This document shows positions 1 to 5,408 of a DNA stretch of 5,408 bases, one piece after another. This DNA is from Omnitrophica WOR_2 bacterium RIFCSPLOWO2_12_FULL_51_8. Lineage in GTDB: Bacteria > Omnitrophota > Gorgyraeia > Gygaellales > Profunditerraquicolaceae. A program made the translations under genes and the position numbers. Location of the stretch: NCBI GenBank assembly GCA_001805895.1, contig MHHD01000037.1:5946-11353 (forward strand), in the 5' to 3' direction. Within the stretch, counting starts at the first letter, position 1. Every line of letters starts with the position of its first letter. The notes beneath the pieces are model-generated. The model was not told the origin of the DNA. It saw nothing but the letters and a program-made list of their open reading frames with translations, and did no database searches.

Positions 1-2
1 TT

Positions 3-98
3 TTTTCAGTCCAGTATCATCCGGAAAATTCACCGGGTCCTCACGACAGCGATTATCTCTTTGAACGCTTTTATGCGATGGTCAGTCATCATGCCTAA
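3..98 (+). CDS. carA: Carbamoyl-phosphate synthase small (glutaminase) subunit, C-terminal end only
   Basis: Reading frame 3 gives the last 31 residues of CarA, ending at TAA 96-98; the start lies outside the window. The stretch FSVQYHPENSPGPHD is the C-terminal signature of the class I glutamine amidotransferase domain. The His and Glu of QYHPE match the second and third members of the Cys-His-Glu catalytic triad (His353 and Glu355 in E. coli CarA, from family knowledge); the nucleophilic Cys would lie upstream. CarA hydrolyses glutamine and channels ammonia to CarB in the cytoplasm. The fragment is intact to its stop and overlaps the carB start by 8 bp, the usual carAB arrangement. The identification rests on a short but highly diagnostic motif and on the carB gene that follows. 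Confidence 0.93.
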   Translation, partial: FSVQYHPENSPGPHDSDYLFERFYAMVSHHA

Positions 99-3000
99 GC
101 GGACGGACATTCAAAAAATCCTGATTATCGGTTCGGGGCCCATCATCATCGGCCAGGCCTGTGAATTCGATTATTCGGGGACACAGGCCTGCAAGGCCCT
201 CAAAGAGGAAGGCTACACCGTGGTCCTGATCAATTCGAACCCGGCCACGATCATGACGGACCCCGGCACGGCGGACCGCACCTATATCGAGCCCGTTACT
301 GTCGAATTTCTTGAGAAGGTCATCCAGAAAGAAAAACCCGACGCCTGCCTTCCTACGTTGGGAGGCCAGACCGGTCTCAACGTGGCGGTCGAGGCCTACG
401 AAAAGGGAATTTTTAAAAAATACGGCGTCGAATTGATCGGGGCCCGCTACGAAGCCATCAAAAAGGCCGAGAACCGCCAACTCTTTAAAGAAGCCATTCA
501 AAGAATCGGCCTGGATCTTCCCCGTTCGGATTTTGCCTACTCCGCCGAAGAAGCTTTGAAGGTTGCCGACGGCATCGGTTATCCGGTGGTGGTTCGTCCG
601 AGCTTCACCCTGGGCGGATCAGGAAGCGGCATCTGCTTTAACCGGGGAGAATTGGAGATGCGGGCCCGTCTCGGACTCGAATACAGTATGATCCACGAGA
701 TTCTGATCGAGGAATCCGTTCTGGGCTGGAAGGAGTTTGAGCTTGAGGTGATGCGGGATGTGAAGGACAACTTCGTTGTGATCTGCTCGATCGAAAATTT
801 TGACCCGATGGGGATTCACACCGGCGACTCCATCACGGTGGCGCCGGCCCAGACCCTCACGGACAAGGAATACCAGAGGATGCGGGACCAGGCCCGAAAG
901 ATTATCAGCGAAATCGGGGTTGAAACCGGCGGGTCCAACATCCAGTTTGCGGTGGAGCCCCGCACGGGCCGGATGGTCGTGATCGAAATGAACCCCCGGG
1001 TTTCCCGTTCCTCGGCCCTGGCCTCCAAGGCCACGGGTTTTCCGATCGCCAAATTTGCGGCCAAGCTTGCGGTGGGTTTCACGCTGGATGAAATCCCCAA
1101 CGACATTACCCGCACTACCCCTGCTTCCTTCGAACCGACAATTGACTACTGTGTGGTCAAGATCCCGAGGTTTGCCTTTGAGAAATTCGAAGGCGTCGAC
1201 TCCACCCTGACTACCCAGATGAAATCCGTGGGCGAGGCGATGTCGATCGGCCGGACCTTTAAGGAGGCGCTTCAAAAGGGGATCCGCTCACTTGAAATCA
1301 GGCGTTTCGGGCTGGGGGGTGACGGACGGGACAAGGTCTTTGGAGAGGCGCTCGAGACCCGTGAAAAATTTACAGCGTGGATCCAATCGGCAAAAATCAA
1401 CCCGGAGCTTAAGGATAAAATTCTTCGCAGCCTCTCGATCCCCAAGGAGGATCGCATTTTCTATATTAAGTATGGCTACGTGGCCGGACTCACCACTGAG
1501 GAGATCACCAAGAGTTCGGGAATCGACCCGTGGTTCCTGGAGCAGATCAAACAAATCGTTGATTTGGAGAAAGAGCTTTTGGAGCGGGGGGCCGCCGACC
1601 GCCCGGCCCTCCTGAAAAAGGCGAAACAATACGGCTTCTCAGACCGTCAACTGGCTTTCTATTGGGGGATGACAGAGAAAGAAATCCGGACCCTTCGAAA
1701 AGAGAAAGGGATTCAGGCTGTTTTTAAACTCGTGGACACGTGTGCGGCCGAATTCCGTGCCTATACCCCTTATTTTTACTCCACGTATGAGGAGGAAGAC
1801 GAGACGATTCCCTCATCGAGGCCCAAGGTCATGATTCTGGGCGGAGGTCCGAACCGGATCGGTCAGGGGATTGAGTTTGACTATTGCTGTGTGCAGGCAG
1901 CCTTTGCGTTGAAGGAACTCGGTTACGAAACCATCATGGTGAATTCCAACCCCGAGACTGTGAGCACGGACTACGATACCTCCGACAAGCTTTTCTTTGA
2001 GCCCCTGACGTTGGAGGATGTGCTGAATATTTATGAGCGGGAGAAACCCCTGGGCGTCATTGTGCAGCTTGGGGGCCAAACCCCGCTCAATCTGGCCAAG
2101 GCCCTGGAGGCGGAAGGTGTGCCGATCCTCGGGACATCCGCCGAGTCCATTGACATTGCGGAAGACCGGTAGAAATTTAAAAACCTGCTCGATAAAATCG
2201 AACTTCGCCAGCCGAAGAGCGGAATTGTTTTCAAGTTCGAGGAAGCCAGATCGGTCGCCCGTCTCATTGGCTATCCGGTCATGATCCGTCCCAGTTACGT
2301 CTTGGGTGGGCGGGCCATGGAAATTGTCTACGATGAGGACTCTCTTGCCAAATACATGGCCCTGGCGGTGGAAGCGAGCGGCGAACATCCGGTCCTGATT
2401 GACCAGTTTCTGGAGGATGCGATCGAAGTCGATGTGGATCTCCTGGGAGACGGGAAAACTTTTGTGGTCGGTGGGGTCTTGGAGCATATCGAGGAGGCCG
2501 GGATTCACTCCGGCGACAGCGCCATGGTGCTTCCGCCCTTCTCTCTCAAGAAGGAGCTTGTGGAAGAACTGCTGACCAAGACCAAACAGATCGCCCGCAG
2601 CCTCAAGGTGGTCGGTCTCATGAATGTCCAGTATGCCATTAAAGGGGGAACCGTTTACTGCCTGGAAGTCAATCCTCGGGCGTCCCGGACGGTTCCTTTT
2701 GTCAGCAAAGCCATTGGGGTGCCGCTGGCCCGTTATGCAGCCCAAGCCATGGCCGGGAAAACCTTGAAAGAACTCGGTTTTACGGAGGAGAAATGGCCGA
2801 AGCACATCGCCATCAAGGAATCCGTTTTTCCTTTCATCAAATTTCCGGGCGTGGACATCATTCTGACGCCGGAAATGAAGTCGACCGGGGAGGTGATGGG
2901 GATCGATGAGGAGCTGGGACGGGCCTTTTATAAGTCTCAGAGCGCCGCTTCGGCCCAACTGCCTCTCAAGGGAAAGGTTTTTGTCAGCGTGAAAAATCAG

Positions 3001-3384
3001 GACAAGACCAAAATTGTTCCCATTGCCAGGAAGCTGGCGGAACTGGGTTTCCTTTTGGTGGCCACCCGGGGCACGGCTGAATTTCTCAGGAAGGCAGGGG
3101 TTCATGCGGAACCTGTTTTGAAATTGGTGGAGGGCCGCCCTAATATTGCAGACCTCATTCGGAACGGAGAAATTCAGCTTCTTATCAATACCCCTTCCGG
3201 AAAAGGACCGATGTTGGACGAAGCCAAGATCCGCTCCCTCGCAGTTTCCTTTAATATCCCTTGCATTACCACGATCAATGCCGCCCGCATGGCCGTCTCC
3301 GGAATTGAATCGGCCACGAAGGGAAACCTCGAGGTCCGGGCCCTCCAAGACTACCACCCGTCCCTATGCACGACGAAACCGTAA
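91..3384 (+). CDS. carB: Carbamoyl-phosphate synthase large subunit, interrupted by one in-frame amber codon
   Basis: CarB makes carbamoyl phosphate from ammonia, bicarbonate and 2 ATP for pyrimidines and arginine. Counting the TAG at 2170-2172 as a residue, the frame encodes 1097 aa (E. coli CarB is 1073). Order: carboxyphosphate ATP-grasp half (about 1-403), with Arg129, Arg169, Glu215, His243, Gln285, Glu299 and Asn301 at E. coli positions; oligomerisation region (about 404-575), which probably holds most of the extra length; carbamoyl-phosphate half from about 578 (MILGGGPNRIGQG), with Arg733, Gln847, Glu859 and Asn861 offset by 18; and an MGS-like allosteric domain from about 960, with Lys972, Thr992, Thr995 and Asn1033 at the UMP/IMP site, but Pro1035 where E. 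coli has Thr1017. The ATG at 91 is preferred because the family starts MPKR(T/R)DI; TTG 61 and ATG 73 are in frame but lie deep inside carA. No strong Shine-Dalgarno is seen, so coupling to carA is likely. If the TAG terminates, the product is 693 aa and lacks the second ATP-grasp core and the allosteric domain. Family assignment is certain; functional status is open. Confidence 0.95.
2170..2172 (+). other. In-frame TAG (amber) codon inside carB, codon 694
   Basis: The frame reads ...IDIAEDR, then TAG, then KFKNLLDKIE..., and continues in the same frame to TAA 3382-3384. CarB proteins usually have Glu, Gln, Asp or a similar residue here (E. coli AEDRERF), so a single change from GAG, CAG or AAG would create this TAG. 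The equivalent site in the first half of the same protein reads AENRQLF, with Gln at the matching position. No insertion or deletion is needed to restore the gene. Whether the codon terminates, is read through, or is a sequence error cannot be decided from the window. Confidence 0.97.
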
Positions 3385-4151
3385 CCGTCCTCGAAAACCG
3401 TAAAGTCAATGCCAAGTATTTCAAAATTTCCTTCCGCTCAAAGCATTTGGCTTCAGGGGTTGAACCGGGGCAATTTGTCCAGATCAAGGTTCGTGAAGGC
3501 TGGGACCCCTTTCTGAGGCGCCCCTTCAGCTACTACCGGATTCGAGGAGAGCGGATTGAAATCCTCTATGAAATCCTGGGACGGGGTTCGGAGCTTCTTT
3601 CAAAGCTTACGAAGGGAGACCGCCTCCAAGTGATGGGCCCGCTGGGGCGGGGTTTTTCCAGGGAGATTCGAGGAAAAAAGAGGATCCTCGTCGGGGGCGG
3701 CGTGGGCGTGCCGCCGCTTGTTTTTCTCGCTGAGCGCTACGGCTGCGACCGGTTCTACATCGGGACGAAAAGCCGGCATGAAGTGATGCCGCTCAGCGAA
3801 ATCCGCAAGTTTCATTCCCGGGTTTTTCACACCACCCAGGACGGTTCTTACGGAGTAAGGGGACTCGTGACGGGGCCTTTGGAGGTATGGTTCAAAAAAG
3901 ATGATTTTGATCCGGAGGCTTACTTCATCCAGACCTGCGGGCCGACCCGGATGATGGAACGGGTGATGGAAATTGCTTCCCATTTTGGCGTCGAAGGTGA
4001 GGCCTCGTGGGAGGAGCGGATGGCCTGCGGCGTCGGCGTCTGCCTGGGATGCATGGTTTGGACGCATTACGGCTGGACCTGCTCTTGCACAGAAGGGCCG
4101 GTGTTTCAATTTGAAGAGACGCCCCCTCGGGAAACTTGGGCGGTGAGATAA
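3366..4151 (+). CDS. pyrK: Dihydroorotate dehydrogenase electron-transfer subunit (FAD, 2Fe-2S)
   Basis: This 261-aa protein matches PyrK in length and layout. PyrK pairs with PyrD1B in the cytoplasm and carries electrons from FMN of PyrD through a 2Fe-2S cluster and FAD to NAD+. The N-terminal ferredoxin-reductase-like FAD domain (about 1-100) has the flavin motif RRPFS (51-55), GRGS (72-75) and GPLGRGF (91-97). The NAD-binding domain starts with LVGGGVGVPP (108-117) and has TCGP (190-193). The C-terminal cluster domain has EERMACGVGVCLGC, with Cys221, Cys226 and Cys229 in C-x4-C-x2-C spacing, and a fourth ligand, probably Cys241, just before TEGPVF; Cys239 is an extra nearby cysteine. The ATG at 3366 lies inside the end of carB (19-bp overlap), and I see no good Shine-Dalgarno before it, so its translation probably depends on ribosomes arriving from carB. 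Related sulfhydrogenase gamma or NfnA-type reductases share this fold, but the pyrD directly after it makes PyrK by far the best call. Confidence 0.95.
   Translation: MHDETVTVLENRKVNAKYFKISFRSKHLASGVEPGQFVQIKVREGWDPFLRRPFSYYRIRGERIEILYEILGRGSELLSKLTKGDRLQVMGPLGRGFSREIRGKKRILVGGGVGVPPLVFLAERYGCDRFYIGTKSRHEVMPLSEIRKFHSRVFHTTQDGSYGVRGLVTGPLEVWFKKDDFDPEAYFIQTCGPTRMMERVMEIASHFGVEGEASWEERMACGVGVCLGCMVWTHYGWTCSCTEGPVFQFEETPPRETWAVR
4142..4147 (+). promoter_or_regulatory. Ribosome binding site for pyrD
   Basis: GGTGAG lies inside the last codons of pyrK, five bases upstream of the ATG at 4152 (counted from GGTGA). It is a moderate Shine-Dalgarno match and supports the start chosen for pyrD, which directly abuts the pyrK stop (TAAATG). 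Confidence 0.6.
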
Positions 4152-5081
4152 ATGGTGGATTTGACGACAAAGATCGGGCCGCTTCGGTTCAAGAATCCGG
4201 TGACCGTTGCCTCCGGGACCTTCGGCGTCAAGGACGAACTGAAGGATTTTGTGGATTATCAGAAACTGGGGGCGGTCATTACAAAAACCATTACCCTTCA
4301 TCCCCGGCCGGGAAACCCCATGCCCAGGATTTGCGAGACCCCCGCCGGGATGCTCAATGCCATCGGCCTGCAAAATAAAGGCCTCTTTGAATTTGTCGAG
4401 AACAAAATTCCTTACTTCCGAAAAAATCGGATCCCGCTCATCGTCAACATCGCCGGCGAATCGACCGCTGATTTTTCCAGAATGGCCCGGGCATTGGACT
4501 ATCACCGGAAGTCGATCACGGCGCTTGAGCTGAATTTGTCCTGTCCCAATGTGGAGGCGGGCGGGGTCCGGGCCATTCGGGAAAAGAAACTGATTGCGAA
4601 AACAATCCGGGCCGTCAGGAAAAATACCCGCTTGTTTCTTTTTGCCAAGCTTTCTCCAGAACTCGGAGACGTCTTGGAATCCGTCCGGGAAGCAGTCCGG
4701 GCCGGCGCCAACGGGGTCAGTCTGATCAATACGGTCCGGGGGATGGCGATCGACATTCGGTCGAGAAGGCCCAGGATTTGGGCCGGAACAGGCGGTTTGA
4801 GCGGCCCTGCCCTTCGCCCAATCGCTCTCCGTTACGTTTACGAGGTAAAGCAGGCGATGCCTCAGGTGCCGGTGATTGCGTCCGGGGGAATCACCACGTG
4901 GGAAGATGCGGTTGAGTTTTTGATTGCCGGAGCCGATCTGGTGGCAGTCGGAACGGCCAATTTTGTGAACCCCCGTGCTACGATGGATATCCTTTCGGGG
5001 GTTCGTGTTTTCTGTCAGAAGGAAAAAATCAAATCCATCCGGGAATTGCGAGGAAGCCTTGTCTCTTATCGTCGCTCTTGA
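4152..5081 (+). CDS. pyrD: Dihydroorotate dehydrogenase catalytic subunit, class 1B (NAD-dependent type)
   Basis: This 309-aa FMN-binding TIM-barrel enzyme oxidises dihydroorotate to orotate in the cytoplasm. The start MVDLTTKIGPLRFKNPV and the length are typical of class 1B. Visible family motifs are ASGTFG (20-25), TKT around Lys45, NAIGLQN (69-75), LNLSCPN (128-133 region) with Cys131 as the catalytic base that marks class 1 (class 2 uses Ser), Lys166 in AKLSPE, INT (192-194), GTGGLSGPA (212-220), SGGI (244-247) for FMN phosphate, and VGTANF (266-271). The partner PyrK is encoded immediately upstream with no gap, as expected for the heterotetrameric PyrD2K2 enzyme; class 1A and class 2 enzymes do not need PyrK. 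The gene ends in TGA and overlaps pyrF by 23 bp. I see no truncation or missing key residue. Also called pyrDB or pyrD1B. Confidence 0.96.
   Translation: MVDLTTKIGPLRFKNPVTVASGTFGVKDELKDFVDYQKLGAVITKTITLHPRPGNPMPRICETPAGMLNAIGLQNKGLFEFVENKIPYFRKNRIPLIVNIAGESTADFSRMARALDYHRKSITALELNLSCPNVEAGGVRAIREKKLIAKTIRAVRKNTRLFLFAKLSPELGDVLESVREAVRAGANGVSLINTVRGMAIDIRSRRPRIWAGTGGLSGPALRPIALRYVYEVKQAMPQVPVIASGGITTWEDAVEFLIAGADLVAVGTANFVNPRATMDILSGVRVFCQKEKIKSIRELRGSLVSYRRS
5050..5056 (+). promoter_or_regulatory. Ribosome binding site that fixes the pyrF start
   Basis: GAGGAAG lies inside the 3' end of pyrD, with the AGGA core four bases upstream of TTG 5059. No ATG or GTG start in the pyrF frame fits the conserved N-terminus, so this purine-rich site is the main reason for choosing the TTG. 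Confidence 0.6.
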
Positions 5082-5408
5082 TTTTCCGAACCTGGAAGTC
5101 TGCGAAAAGCTTATCGGCGAGCTTGACGAGCTCGTTTCCATTTACAAGATCGGAAGCGAACTTTTTACTGCCCACGGCTGGCGGGCCGTCGATTTAGTGG
5201 AGAAATCCGGCGGAAAAGTTTTTCTGGATTTAAAACTTCACGACATTCCGACGACTGTGGCCAGGACTTCGGCCGTGATCGCCCAACGGGGTGTTTTCAT
5301 GTTCAATGTTCACACGCTGGGAGGGCTTGAGATGATGCGGGAGGCCCGGAAGGCGGTGGATCAAAACTCCAGGGCGGGGAAGAAACCGTTTCTTTTGGGA
5401 GTCACGAT
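5059..5408 (+). CDS. pyrF: Orotidine 5'-phosphate decarboxylase, N-terminal part (cut by window edge)
   Basis: PyrF converts OMP to UMP, the last step of UMP synthesis, in the cytoplasm. The frame stays open for 116 codons plus two bases and runs off the window; the full protein is usually about 230-250 aa. It opens with SLIVALDFPN, where Asp8 is the conserved substrate-binding Asp of the ALD motif. It then shows YKIGSELF with Lys30, the signature FLDLKLHDIPTT with the Asp57-Lys59-Asp62 catalytic array (DxKxxD), and FNVHTLGG (the NVH motif), ending in LLGVT. The start is TTG 5059, chosen because the conserved core begins only two codons later and a GAGGAAG site lies just upstream. It overlaps the end of pyrD by 23 bp, so it is probably translationally coupled. 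The related DxKxxD family (3-keto-gulonate-6-phosphate decarboxylases and hexulose-phosphate synthases) is less likely given KLHDIPTT and the pyr context. Identification is secure; the start is less so. Confidence 0.94.
   Translation, partial: MSLIVALDFPNLEVCEKLIGELDELVSIYKIGSELFTAHGWRAVDLVEKSGGKVFLDLKLHDIPTTVARTSAVIAQRGVFMFNVHTLGGLEMMREARKAVDQNSRAGKKPFLLGVT

Noticed and set aside
61..90. Upstream carB starts at TTG 61 and ATG 73
   Set aside because: Both would add residues not found in CarB families, whose N-terminus matches MPKRTDIQK at ATG 91, and would deepen the overlap with carA.
2170..2172. Selenocysteine insertion at the carB stop
   Set aside because: The codon is TAG rather than TGA, and the position in CarB is not a cysteine or redox site.
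2172..2184. AAATTTAAAAAC run just after the TAG as a possible ribosomal frameshift site
   Set aside because: The carB frame is the same before and after the TAG, so no frameshift is needed, and the codon phase does not match the X-XXY-YYZ slippery pattern.
1813..3357. 514-codon open frame on the minus strand opposite carB
   Set aside because: It lies entirely opposite conserved CarB coding sequence. Its translation is low-complexity in character (rich in Gly, Arg, His, Asp) with no recognisable domain. Long antisense frames are common opposite genes with this codon bias.
3600..5141. 513-codon open frame on the minus strand opposite pyrK, pyrD and the start of pyrF
   Set aside because: It runs across three clearly real sense genes, has no recognisable family motif and is rich in Pro, Arg, His and Gly, as expected of a shadow frame.

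Overview
The window is a compact piece of a bacterial de novo pyrimidine (UMP) operon, read entirely on the + strand. The order is carA (last 31 codons), carB, pyrK, pyrD (class 1B type) and pyrF (first 116 codons, cut by the window edge). Every junction overlaps or abuts: carA/carB by 8 bp, carB/pyrK by 19 bp, pyrK/pyrD by 0 bp, pyrD/pyrF by 23 bp. There is therefore no intergenic DNA, and I see no terminator, internal promoter, RNA gene, mobile element or CRISPR array.

The genes form a connected pathway. CarA and CarB make carbamoyl phosphate from glutamine, bicarbonate and 2 ATP. The PyrK/PyrD pair oxidises dihydroorotate to orotate, passing electrons through FMN, FAD and a 2Fe-2S cluster to NAD+. 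PyrF decarboxylates OMP to UMP. pyrB, pyrC and pyrE are not in the window; they may lie upstream or downstream, but this cannot be seen here.

The main anomaly is in carB. Its reading frame is clean and family-like over about 1097 codons except for a single in-frame TAG at 2170-2172. The TAG directly follows Arg693, the counterpart of E. coli CarB Arg675. The sequence continues in the same frame, without frameshift or visible decay, through the rest of the second ATP-grasp domain and the allosteric domain. No plausible restart codon lies near the TAG. The competing explanations are a sequencing or assembly error, a recent nonsense mutation, or TAG read as an amino acid (suppressor tRNA, reassigned code or readthrough). 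The complete genes seen in the window end in TAA or TGA and none ends in TAG, but with only four stops this is weak evidence.

Organism: a bacterium with moderately high GC. The operon uses the NAD-linked PyrK/PyrD1B pair, common in Firmicutes, Nitrospirota, Omnitrophota-like and other anaerobic or candidate lineages, rather than the quinone-linked PyrD of Enterobacteria. I cannot place it more closely from this sequence alone.
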